This document shows, in pieces, positions 31,799 through 43,000 of a stretch of DNA of 64,000 bases (the stretch's first letter is position 1; every line of letters starts with the position of its first letter). Below the pieces are notes generated by a model that did not search any database, had not been told where the DNA came from, and worked only from the letters and a program-made list of their open reading frames with translations. The position numbers were made by a program, and so were the translations under genes. The stretch lies in assembly GCA_036784855.1 (NCBI GenBank), contig JAZDSV010000001.1, positions 729,501 through 793,500 of the forward strand. The letters run 5' to 3'. Source of the DNA: Aphelidium insulamus. Its lineage: Eukaryota > Aphelidiomycota > Aphelidea > Aphelidiaceae.

Positions 31799-33190
31799 AT
31801 GCAACAATTATGGCATCAAAGACTGGGTCATATTGGTCATCATTGCATTAAGAAAATGGTCAAGCATCACATGTTTACGGGTGCTACGTTGCCATTGGCA
31901 ACCAAGTCACAACACTGCGAAGGATGCTACAAAGGAAAGACACATGCAAAACATTTTCCGCATCACATTGCACAACAACAAAACAATTCCATTGGAGCTT
32001 TAATTCATAGTGACGTGGTTGGACCTATTGATCCACCGTCTTATGGAAATGGCCGGTACTTTGTTATATTTGTTGATGACTACACGAAGTACACATTTGT
32101 GTTTATATTGAAGACGAAATCTGAAGTCTTTGATAAATTTAAGCAAGTTCATAGTTTGATCTTGACTCAACATGATAAGCATATTAAATGCCTACGCACT
32201 GATAATGGTGGCAAATATACGTCCACAGAATTTATTGACTTTTGTCAAGCCAATGGTATTGCTATACAACGTACTATTCCTCACACGCCACAACATGAAC
32301 GGTATTGCAGAGCGTAAAGAATTCGACATATTCTCGATACAGCTCGCACACTCCTTCATAACGCGCACAGTCCCTGTCCGTCTCTGGGGTGAAGCAGTAG
32401 CTACTGCCGTATTTCTCATTAATCGTTCCGCTATCAAGGGTCTTGAAAACAAGACTCCTTGGGAGGCGTGGACAGGTCAAAAACCTGATCTTACCAATAT
32501 GAGAATTTTCGGCTGTACTATTTATGCGCACGTCTTAGACGCACATCGCACAGGTAAATTCAGCGCTAAAAGTGTGAAAGGAATTTTCGTGGGATATGAT
32601 TCGCAGTCCAAGCGTATCGTTTTTGGAACCCTGCCATTAGAAGTATTCAGCTTACACGTACCGCGGAGTTTGATGAACGAATCCCCGCTGATTGGCTTAA
32701 TTACACTCCGTCTCCCACTTATGTTAATCCATTGCCATCTTCCAGTGAGCATGGATTAGGAGGGAATGAAAACAGTGACGATCCGAGTGTTATAATCACT
32801 ACTGACAATGGTGATATCATGAACAATGTTTCAAATGAAATGGAACCAAGTCACGAGGAACCTGCTAATGACCTCGATGACAACAATAATAATAATTTTT
32901 TGGAAAGCGATAGAGAGGATACTGCAACATCGTTGGGTTATGTACCCGGTTCTGGTCCCGACGCGGACCATAACAATGATGATAACGTCAGTATCACATC
33001 TGGTCCTGGTTTCTTGGAAAATTCATCTGGAATCAATGATATTCCTGATTGTAAAGAATATTCCCTAACAGTTTTGAAAGACGAGCCGACAACAATTAAT
33101 CAGGCAAAACAGTCTAAAAACTGGTTACAATGGGAACAGGCCTTAAACGCTGAAATGATTCACTCAATGAAAATTCCACGTGGATACTGA
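31799..33190 (+). pseudogene. Copia integrase region, plus strand, degenerate
   Basis: This plus-strand copy opens LWHQRLGHIGHHCIKKM and CEGCYKGK, then LIHSDVVGPIDPPSYGN, YFVIFVDDYTKY, LRTDNGGKY and HTPQH. A frameshift near 32300 continues as GIAERKEF, WGEAVATAVFLINR and PWEAWTGQKPDLTNMRIFGC, ending with an Asn/Asp-rich linker and NWLQWEQALNAEM (start of the RT). It is close in sequence to the minus-strand integrase at 28960-30495 but has frame breaks, and the RT is truncated soon after 33190. Confidence 0.85.
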
Positions 33191-33760
33191 GTGATTTGCC
33201 AAAAGGACGTAAACCTATTAAATGCAAATGGGTCTTCAAAGTTAAATATGACTCCAACGGCAATATTGAGTGTTACAAATGCAGACTAGTAGCAAAGGAT
33301 TCTTGTTCCAGGGTCGATAGAGATTTCTAAATACTACGAGATCGCTTGTATACAACCTTAAAACTCACCTAAAGGCTCGCAATTATTACATTCATATGTA
33401 AGCTTGCGAAGAATGATCAATGTTATGTGCTATTTAATCCTAAATGCTAAATAAATCTTCTTGAAAATCGGTGCTTATTTTGTCGCGTTGGCGAAAATTG
33501 GATTTACTGACGGACAGAAAGGTTTATTCAAGTACGAAGATTATCTTTGAATACACAATGCAACAGTCACTCGCAGTCAGTTCAAATTGCAGTCCGATTT
33601 GTAAATAAGTACTGTAGCAAAGTACTGAAATAGGAGGATTGTCCTTGTCGAAAGACATCAGATGCCACGGATATATTGATGCTCATGGCTTATAATGGTT
33701 GCCTTACAGCATTAATAAACAACCAACTTCTCCTTAAAATGGTAAACGTTGACGTTCCGC
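33191..33760 (+). repeat. Degenerate RT stub and copia LTR remnant (plus orientation)
   Basis: Just after 33190 the sequence continues as an RT start (LPKGRKPIKCKWVFKVKYD in a shifted frame), then decays. At 33549-33600 GAATACACAATGCAACAGTCACT restates the LTR start in plus orientation. Near 33712-33740 a piece like ATAAACAACCAACTTCTCCTT and AACGTTGAC restates its far part. It is the likely 3' LTR relic of the plus-strand element. Confidence 0.65.
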
Positions 33761-33847
33761 TAGAATATTAGCTCGGTCATGAATCAGTAAATAAGTTTCG
33801 GGAATGCGGTTGCTAAAACCTGCGCGTGGTACACGAGGCCACGACAA

Positions 33848-36326
33848 ATTTGAACGATGGCTTGGAATGGTGGCGGTTTCTGGGACTATTTCGTTGATAA
33901 TTCAAGGATATCTAGTGTATATGATTAGTCATCCCTGCCCGCTTTCCGGCTAGTAGTTAATTGGTCCTGTGCTCGCTAACTCGGCACAGAAATTATATTT
34001 CCGCGCCGCCCGAAGGCATCATTAGATGATGTTGTTCACAATACGCTTGCCGCCAGTACGCGTGCCATTCGCATTGCCCACATCACGAAAGAGTTTGGGC
34101 AAGCCACTGCTGGTGGCTTAGGAGGCGTCGTTGATGCGCTGGCTACCCATCATTCGAGAGATCGGCTTGCCGAAGTTAATGTGATTATGCCACATTATGC
34201 GTTCATGGAACTTTCGGGGAGAAGTACACGCGAGGCATACATGATCAACGTTACAGTGATACCGCTACAAGTTCCTGTTAGCTCACAAGCCTTGCGAGCA
34301 TTTCCCTTCGTCGATTGGTTCGACCGTACCCCAGCACACCCGCTGAAGAGTGACGAATATCGATGGCCTGGCGACACGATGGTATCATTTAATGTCACGA
34401 AAATTTCCAGACATTTTCGTGGCTCATCGTGTTTCAACGACGGCTGTCTTGACACAGTACATGAGTACTGGATCGGACCAGGTGACATCGGTCCGCTGCG
34501 TTACGCGTTCCAAACGGCTTCAAAATCCAAAGATCAGATATACTACTCTTGCTGCGGATTACCCGAGGAGCAGCAAAGTCTATATTTTTCTAAAGCATCT
34601 GCTGTAGTGCTACGATACATGCAAGGTAAATTTCTTGTGGCATTATCATCGCTGGCTCGGAATAATTTTCAGCTTTGTCGTCGTCTGCGCAGCTTGTAGC
34701 TCAATTACATGGTGCTACTGTTTCTTTGGTACCGCTGTTTTACCAAGGAATGTACCAGGATTTGCAAGAAAGTGTCATACGGCCGTCATTTTTATACACA
34801 ATGCACGATTATTCGTATGAGGTGCAGTACAGTGTTTTGATTGAGAACTTTGTCCCATTCGCGCCTTGGACAATTGTGGATGATTATGTAACTCGAAGTC
34901 GGTAAGTTTACCAGCTGCTTGCTATCAGAGTTGACGATGCGTAGTGCTGCAAATTTGGTGCGGCGAGGCGAACGAAGATTTTCATTCGCCGATAAGTATC
35001 TTGAACCTACGGCGTACCATTCGCGCACTTCGCTAGTTCATTTCGAACATATTTGCAGAATCGCTTGTTGGGGATTTAGATTGTACCCTTCTTCTTTGGG
35101 CATATCGATGTCTCAGGCAGTTTCATTTGTTTCCAAGCACATGCTGTCTCAAATACTGACGAAGTCAATCATATTTCCTAGAGAGCATCTTGTTTGGAGC
35201 GCGATGATGAAGCAATATGGTCTAAATCGTCTCGTCGGAATATCCAATGGCATGTCCATGGAAGGCACGTCACCTTTTCGACAAAGTGGGGTTTTACACA
35301 AGTGGAATGTCTCTGTGCCAATCGCTGAGAAAGTTTACTCTGCGATGTTTTCGTCTAGACAAAATGTTAATACGGACACTGCGATCTTCACCAAACCATT
35401 TTCATCGCGAAAGTTGGCGGCAAAAACAATTCTTTCCGCGGAGTTAAAATTATTGCCATTCGATGCTGTTAATCGTCCTTTAGCCTTGTTTACGGGTCGG
35501 TTCTATCGCACCAAAGGGCTCGATATAATAATGGAGGCGAAAAAATCGCTGGAACGTCTGTTTCGTTCAGCTCCTGGGGCGCTTCCTGGCCTAATTGTCT
35601 TAATTGTGGGGCAATCGAATACTATCGACGTAACTGAAGTGCGTAAATTAGAGAATTGGAAATATAGTGCATACCAGAGTGATCGTTTGCCACGAGGAAG
35701 CGTCGATTATGTTGTATGGGAGGGTGCAGACATTCAATTGCGAGCGGGTGATTTAGCCAGATTGGCAGCCGACGTTGTATTGGTCCCAAGCCGTTCTGAA
35801 TCATTTGGCCTCGTTGCTGCTGAAGCGTTGCTGTACGGTGCACCTGTAGTAAGGTACAAATCGAAGATTCATATTCAAAAACAGATTATTAATTCGATGA
35901 TACTGCAGTACCGGGGTAGGTGGTCTCTCCGAATTTCTGCGAACGCGGTCCGATTCGTTTACAAATTGCAGTCTTACCACTCAAAATTGTTCATCTAATA
36001 CTTGGGTTGACATGGGAAATGCTTACAATTTCGGTCTCAGTGGTACTGCGGTTGAAGTCATTGAGCAATTCAGTTATAGTCTCTATCGAGCAGTTGTAGA
36101 TTTAGACGCACTGAATCGATATCGGCCCGACCTATTGGAAGAGTGGCGCTGGTCCTTGTCAGCCGAGGCTGTCCGCATGGGATGGGATGGCTTGGTCGTT
36201 GAAGCTGGCAACTATGGATTTGAGCTCCGCAACGAGACTGAATTATCAGTGATCTCTCCAATTGAGTTATACCGCCGCTTATATGCTCTGACAATGAACG
36301 ACACTGGAGCAACGAACGACTCTTAA
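33848..36326 (+). CDS. GT5-like (starch/glycogen-synthase type) glycosyltransferase
   Basis: Multi-exon gene. The N-terminal part of a GT-B enzyme is seen at about 34070: IRIAHITKEFGQATAGGLGGVVDAL, where the sugar-nucleotide loop is usually K-x-G-G-L, here A-G-G-L. Then come VNVIMPHYAFMEL, LHGATVSLVPLF and FLYTMHDYSYEVQYS. The C-terminal Rossmann half has LALFTGRFYRTKGLDIIM, LIVLIVGQ and DVVLVPSRSESFGLVAAEALLYGAPVV. Introns include one after VLRYMQ near 34625 and one after VDDYVTRS near 34900. Exon edges between 35850 and 36010 and the first exon are uncertain. A possible start near 33848-33870 encodes a short hydrophobic stretch (SGTISLIIQGYLVYMI), which would make a membrane-anchored enzyme. 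Substrate unknown. Confidence 0.6.
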
Positions 36327-36457
36327 TAGAAGCGATTACTACATAACCTTCGCCAGTAAAGTTTGCCGCCGCTGATATGTTCCGGCAATGGGCGATCCGT
36401 GATAACAATGGGGTAAAAGACGGAGATGAAGGCAGGATGTATTTACCAGAGTTAAGG

Positions 36458-36768
36458 TTACACATATATACCACAGCTTTGCAAAAAGTATAGCCCGCCA
36501 ACGCCAAAAAATAGTGATGAAACCACCGCCATACACATCTCCTTCACATAGCTTCGTGAGGCATGGGTCGACTTGACTTCGTACCTGTCCAGAAAAATCG
36601 AAAGTTCAGCAACAGAGTCAAAGCGCACATGATGGCCTACACCAAGAAGTACGACGACACCAAGAATCCCAAGAGCAGAAATACAAAAGCGATACTGGAA
36701 AATGCTGCATTGTCGAATCTGATGGCATAAGAGTGCCCCCAGCTCGAAAGGTCAATCTACATGATCAT
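36458..36768 (-). CDS. OST subunit TMEM258/Ost5-like
   Basis: A small two-helix membrane subunit of the oligosaccharyltransferase. Exons 36761-36768 (8 nt, ATGATCAT), 36641-36718 and 36458-36584, joined by introns of 42 and 56 nt, give 70 residues. The spliced product has a first helix (SSIAFVFLLLGFLVSSYF), the junction LVYEVKSTHASRSYVKEM and a second helix ending in CGIYV. This matches TMEM258 proteins, which read FFVYEV-ST...YKE...VGIYV at the same places. The large introns and small exons explain why no simple reading frame shows it. The first exon is an inference: no other ATG joins in frame. Confidence 0.8.
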
Positions 36769-36939
36769 CCGTGAGTAATACTCTTGTAATGTTTCCCCTC
36801 TCAGTGAAAAATGTGTATGCTATCGTACCAAAGGCTCCACAGCGAACGGGGCCGATGTCATGCTGTCTTTGTTGCGATCTGTGTTTGTTATGTGCAAACC
36901 GAAACCGAAACGTTTTCTTTGCACTACGATCGCAACACG

Positions 36940-37897
36940 ATGGAGCCTGTCGTCACCGTGCAGCAACTAGGTGACAATCTGAAGGAAATCACAGAACTGC
37001 GCGTGAATGAAGCTGGTCAGAACGTAAAGGTGCGTCGACTGAGCAAAGGACGCGATCTAACCGCTCCTCAGACGGTCCGCCGAGTCCGCTTGGTGCTTAA
37101 AAAGCGAAATGAACCCCACTCTGTGGCCGAGAGGAAGCGGTGGGGAAAATTCGGGCAGGCAGCCGTAGATATAGAAACTGGTTCCACGCTTGCAGAAGAA
37201 GTTACCCTCAAGCTTTCTGCAAATAAGGTACTGGAGTATCTTACTGCGGATCTCGCCCGCTCATTTTGTTGCATTCGCAGAATTTTGACTTGGAAGAGCA
37301 AGCCATGTCCGCGCAGGACTCTACAAAAAAGTTGGCAACTTCCAACATAACGTGCCGAGTGTGCAAAGGCGATCACTGGACCACGCGCTGCCCGTACAAG
37401 GATTCATTGACGCCACTGGATGAACTTTTGAACGGGAAACCTGACACGGAAATGGCAGCGGCGGATGAAAGTGAATCAACTGGCACTTCAAAGCCCGGAA
37501 AATACGTAGTACCCAGCAAGCGCGGCGGCGCTGCTCCGGCTATGGGAGGTTTGTACCGCTGACATTGACATGTTGCCTGCTTACTAGACCTGTTGGACTA
37601 GTTGCATCCGCGATTTTGGACAGCGAGGCTGCGCGTCGCAAGCAAGAGGATGCGTGTACAGTTCGTGTGTCGAACCTATCTGAAGATGCCGAGGAGGATG
37701 ATGTTCGGAACTTGTTTTCTCGTTTCGGCACTCTGGCTCGCTGCTTCGTGGCCCGTCATCATGATACGAATACGTGTAAAGGTTATGCGTTTGTGTGTTT
37801 CCGTGAACGCGAGAATGCTGCGCGTGCCATACAATGTTTGCATGGTTATGGATTCGATAATCTTATCCTGAGTGTGGAATGGGCTAAGCCGCAATAG
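36940..37897 (+). CDS. Translation initiation factor eIF3 subunit g
   Basis: eIF3g binds mRNA and rRNA in the initiation factor eIF3. Exons 36940-37227, 37281-37548 and 37602-37897; both introns are 53 nt. The N-terminal part has RRVRLVLKKRNEPHSVAERKRWGKFG (the eIF3g N-terminal family). A CCHC zinc knuckle CRVCKGDHWTTRCPYKD follows, with GKYVVPSKRGG in the linker. The C-terminal RRM has CTVRVSNLSEDAEEDDV (RNP2) and CKGYAFVCFRERENAARAI (RNP1) and ends LSVEWAKPQ. The start was chosen as the first ATG in frame (MEPVVTVQQ); an upstream exon is possible. Divergent from TMEM258 by about 170 bp. Confidence 0.93.
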
Positions 37898-37987
37898 CAC
37901 ACAATAACCCTACGGGGAAAAATATAGCGTTGAATCCAAGAAATCTTGTATGCATTCTATCTATAAAACCATGCTAGTTGATGAACA

Positions 37988-39855
37988 TCAGCAAAAGGAG
38001 CGCAAATCGTCCAGCCGAAGCGCACCGCCTCGATCATTCTTGCCAGATGACTTGCTAAACACATTCCAAAACCTCAACGTCTCGTCTCCGGCACCAGTGA
38101 CGACATTTTGGCCGTCGGGACTGACTGCCAAATATAGCACCCGAAAGGTATGGCCGGTTAGAACTCCCAGTTGCTGCATCGTTGGATATCTCCAAACCGA
38201 TATTTGATTCTGCGAGTATCCGTGCGTAGACACGATTTCATTTGCCGCTCGGGACCAGGAGAGATTGCAAACCTGAGATCCAGTGTCGACGCACTGCAGT
38301 GGCTGACCAATTGATGTGTTCCAGAACCTGATTTTACGGTCAGCTGTTCCACCACCAGATGCCAGTAGACCGCGTTGATGAGGTGACCAAGATATGGCTT
38401 TTACCGCAGCGGTATGTTCCGTAAACTTAAGCAGCGGCTGTTCTGCCATACGATCCCACACAAGCAGTCGATTATCATTGCCTCCGGAGGCTAGTTGGCA
38501 TTGCTCGGTATTCCACCTCAAACCGCATACTTCCTGCCGATGACCTGCGAGTTTCTTGACAAAATGGCTAGGACTGCGAACATCTCGATGGAGAATTAGG
38601 CGATCTCGGCTACCCGATGAAAGTACATGATCATTCCACGCAAGCGCTCCTTCACGGCATACACAAATTAGAGAAAAGATTTAGAATAGATCAAGCTCTG
38701 TCATTACAATCACTCACCAACACGAGCTGTATGACCGGTCATTGTGCGCACTTTTCTGCAGGCTCCTGCATCCCATATCTGTACCAAGCCACGATTTGTA
38801 CCAACTGCCAAGTGGTTTCCCTACACGCCAACCGAGAGTCAATATGTCGCCACGAAAAAGTACATTACCGACCTTTTGTATCCAGTTGACTGAAGTTACA
38901 GAGTCGAACGCGCCAAGATCGCACAACTTTGTAACTCTGCTTGAATGCGCACTCCAGAGATATACACATGATCCCAGCCCGACGCTGAGAACGTTGGTCG
39001 GACCCCAGTCAACGAGATTTAGATAGAAATCGTCAGCCAAGTCCGGTGCGTCCAAAACTTTGTACGGAACTTTTGCAATATAACGAGGCTGCTTGCGTGG
39101 TTGCTGCAGCGTAGAAGCAGTTGAAGGGCTGCAATCAAATATGGAATATTTCGGCTCGAGCGGCGATTGTGGGCCAGCATCCGTTCTCCGCGGAGATGCT
39201 GGTGGTGCAGGACGAAACTGGAGGAGTTTTCGCGGGGACAAGGTCCCATTAACAGTTGGCGTAGGAGCTACCGCCGGTTTGGAATATGATGTTTGCAGCG
39301 CGGCGGTTGTTGACGGCACCTGTCTGCTTGCACTATCGCCATCATCCATGTCGGCAAATGTCGCGCCGAATATCTCTGTCCGTAAAACTTGAGAGTACAC
39401 TCGCTTTGATTCATCTACGGTGGCTCAGTGTCAGGAAACAGTCAGTGCAGCTGTAGCCTCACCTTTTCCAGAGTCGCAGTCAGCCGCAGGTTTTGTCGAC
39501 GTGGGGGGTTTGGCGCGAGGAGAAAATGTGGCCTGGCTGCTGCTCAACTGGAATACTGTCGCAATATTCAACTGTGAGCGTTCGGGGATGAATCTGTGCC
39601 GAAACATGGACAGGTTCAGATATGCACCCGTCCAGTGCGATGAGATGCATACCTGTCGCTCTGGCTATGTCGCCGCTTTCCGTGGCTAGTGGGTGATGAT
39701 AGTTGCGCGGGCGATCCCAGTTCCCCGCGTGCACTGTCTGCGCCATCTGGAGTGCGCGGTCGAAGTGCAACACTTGCAGCGCCAATATTAGCATCGACTA
39801 TGTCGTCCGTAGCAATGTGACTGATACTCTCGCGGGCTGCTGGCGCGCTGTTCAT
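37988..39855 (-). CDS. FZR1: APC/C activator Cdh1/Fizzy-related
   Basis: This WD40 co-activator directs the anaphase-promoting complex to its substrates. The N-terminus shows a C-box-like HRFIPERSQLNIATVFQL and LRTEIFGA. The middle has SPRKLLQF, PYKVLDAPDLADDFYLNLVDW and NVLSVGLGSCVYLWSA. The WD repeats run to LASGGNDNRLLVWDR, VKAISWSPHQRGLLASGGGTADRKIRFWN, QVCNLSWS and VTGAGDETLRFWNVF, and the protein ends GALRLDDLRSFC. KVPYKVLDAPDL and LRTEIFGA fit Cdh1 better than Cdc20. The usual C-terminal Ile-Arg tail is not seen in this frame. Several short introns split the blade region (38520-38740). The start codon is the first convincing ATG; a longer N-terminus is possible. Confidence 0.9.
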
Positions 39856-40097
39856 CGCTGGTCTGCTGCCAGCAAGAAAGAGCCTTCCGCTTGTGTACAC
39901 AGATCAAACAAACATCGGAACTCTACTCACAGTCGCTGTACTACATACATGTGAAGTGGCAGGGATGTACTCATCTAGCAGCGCGTACATCAAGTGCCCA
40001 CACTTATACATATGTGGCATCTGATAAGGGGCAGGCGAGACAGCGCGGACAATGGACGTTTGCATCGTGTTTCAACTATTAAATTGCATTCACGTCG

Positions 40098-43000
40098 ATG
40101 GCAAATGAATGCCGTGCCGAGCTTGCAACGCTGCTGGCAGAATGGAAAGCCGACGGCCGTCAATGCTGCACGCAACGGCACCTTGAAGTGATGCAAGGGC
40201 TATCTTTGCGTGTCGTGCGACAAAGTGGGCGCATAAAACTGTCCCAGAAGCGGTTAGTTGGCGAATTGACGATGGAAGTTAGCAACATTTGCATTGCGCG
40301 CACGCAGCCCTCCAAAGGCTTTACCCCCAAAGACGCTACCACCAGTGCCATACAATTCTTGCACTGCGGCATTTACGCATTGCGTATTCTGTACCATATT
40401 CGCGCCGCGCTCAAGTTGAACGACCTGGTTCTGGAGCGAGCGCACTACAATCTGCTGACTCGGATAATCGAATGGAAACAGGTTTGCCCTCATTCTATCT
40501 ATTTGCATGCCCCCGTCCTGCCTCACGCAATAGTTTGATACTGCGCTTGCCCAGTGGATCGCGCTGCGTGATCGCATTTGCGACGGCCGGTCGGGGACTG
40601 CTGCCTATCCCAGAGATCTCGGCATCTGTTTGCCTGCTACTTCACAGAACTCTTCTTCGTATTTCTTCGTCATCATGCTCATTGTATCTCTGTTGCGTAT
40701 TGTTCTGGAAAGCAAGAGTAGAGAAAATGCGCAGGTGCGTGACGGAAAGAAATTAGAATTGTTTATCATCTTGCAGAATTTGGGATTATCTGCCGGCGAT
40801 TTGAGCGCAGCAGTTATAAAAGCTTTGCAGTTCTGCGCCGATGAGGCTTCAAATCGGTCGTTGGAGTTGATTTGCAAATTGCTTTTGAAAATTGTGTCGT
40901 CATACAGAGAAGAATCGAGCATGAGGGCCGTTTGCCATTTTGCATTCGAAACTTCGCTTTCGCTCAAACCGTACAACCCCGATAAGAGTATTACGATGTT
41001 GTTGTCTATGGGCCAGTTTCTTGAACGAGATCATGGTATTTAATCAGCTGCGCTTTATATTACATTATTCTTTTCATTTTACTTATTTACTCATTTGTTT
41101 CAGGTTTCGACGGATTACTTGATTTGTATGGCACGGCAGTTGCGATGGTATTAGCGAAACCGGCTGCATGTGAGACTATGAAACCATTTGCGACATGCTT
41201 AAATCACCTTTTCACTTGCGACCCAGCGGTATGTTAATTCTAACAGGCAAGGCTTAGCAATACTAACTCGGTCAGAAATTCAATTCTGCCGGCTTGGATA
41301 AAATGCTGTGCGTCCTTGAATCGGCGTATGCAAGAACGTGTCCAGATGCGGACATAGCTTTAAAGTTTTTTCGACTTTCACTGCAGATTCATAATTCTTC
41401 GAGTACTATGGATCTGGAAAGTTTTGCGAGGGAACTTGGCACTGCGACGTCGTATTTGTCGATATCTCCACTAATGGATGCCATAAGCGTTTTTTGCCAG
41501 TCTCTAAATAAGAACTTGGAGGTTTTGTTGACCAGCAATCGAATTCGCGTTTTGCTTGCTCTGGTTGAACAGACGTACTCGTGGTCCTTAGTCGCTGTTA
41601 AACAGTTGCAGTCGAAGGAGATTATAAGAATTCGAGATGAGCTTGCGATACTGGCGGTGAAGTTAACTCTCGACTCGGACAGCACCGGGACAGCTTCTGT
41701 CACTAGTTCAAGGATCGGGAATTTGCTGACTGAGGATAACATCGGAGCACACGCCTTGAAGTGTCTAAGCGCATGGTATTTTTTCACGTGTTATTTTGTA
41801 ACCTTATATCGCAGGACATTCAACACCGGGCTTGCAATGTATAAGCAAAAAAGATATGAAGTTTGCGCCACAATACTACGCGCAAGTATTGACCTACATC
41901 TCTCCGCGATTAAGAAGTGCAAAGAATTGCCGACGGATTTTTTCAGTGTTCTGCTATGCAGGGTCGAACTTTGCGCCACTTCATGGAAACTATGTAGTTC
42001 CGTGAAGGTATGCTCAGAATTTCATTACATTGTCCGCTAATTATTTAGCGTGCGATAAATGTCATATACTCGAATATCAATGATTTGCTGCGACTGTATA
42101 CTGGAACACCCGATAAATTGAAACATAGCCTAGGGCAGATTGTCCATAAATATCAACGATGGTCCCTTGACCTTGATGATCACGACTATAAAGCACTGTT
42201 CGATGACCCGAAATGTGACGATTCATTAATTTACCAGTTCGTCGAGGCAGAGTATTTCCCTTTGTGCGAATTACCGACGAATTTACGTGTGGCCAAGGCA
42301 AAAAAGTCGGTACTGAAAGCGTATATCAGATGGTATACGGCAGCTTCTATTGATACGAGAGCCTCCGATCGATTATCAATAATATTGAAGTATGGAGGAT
42401 CTGTTACATAACTTAATTTATTCCTTACCTTTCGTAGCTTGCGATTGGCTGCCATTTTAACATTAGATGCTTTCGATTCAGGTGTTTCCATATACAACGA
42501 TTTGATTGATCTACGTTCTTCAACCATGTCGAAGGTCGACATGGTATCCACAGCATCTCATTCATCGTGCTTGAAAACAAGTCTGGCGAGGCTTCTATTA
42601 TGGATCGGGATATTCGCCTTCAAAGTTGATAAAAATCCTACAGACTACTTTTCTGGCTGCTATGCGGCACTTCGCGCAATAATATCGGGTAGGTTAAGTG
42701 CTGAACCTTGACTAAATGTAAAATAACACCATTCTTTTAGAGTGTAAAAATACAAAGATGATTGGTATCAACGAAGAGATATGCGAAGTGATGCGTATGT
42801 GGTGTTTTTTTACATTTCGCACCTTTACTCGCGATGTAGTTTCATTAGCGCATTGCTTCGGATTAGTACGCGACTTTGGCCGTCAAAATTCAGTGCTGCG
42901 GATGTTTCTCTCTATCTGCCGTATATCGAAATCAGACTGTGGTTTTACCGAATTTGATACACTCATATACATTGGAAAGTCATACATCAAATCTGGATTT

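Noticed and set aside
36563-36730. Plus-strand 55-codon ORF starting MGRLDFVPVQKNRKF
   Set aside because: The opposite strand gives a clear spliced TMEM258/OST5 match over the same bases, so the plus frame is its shadow.
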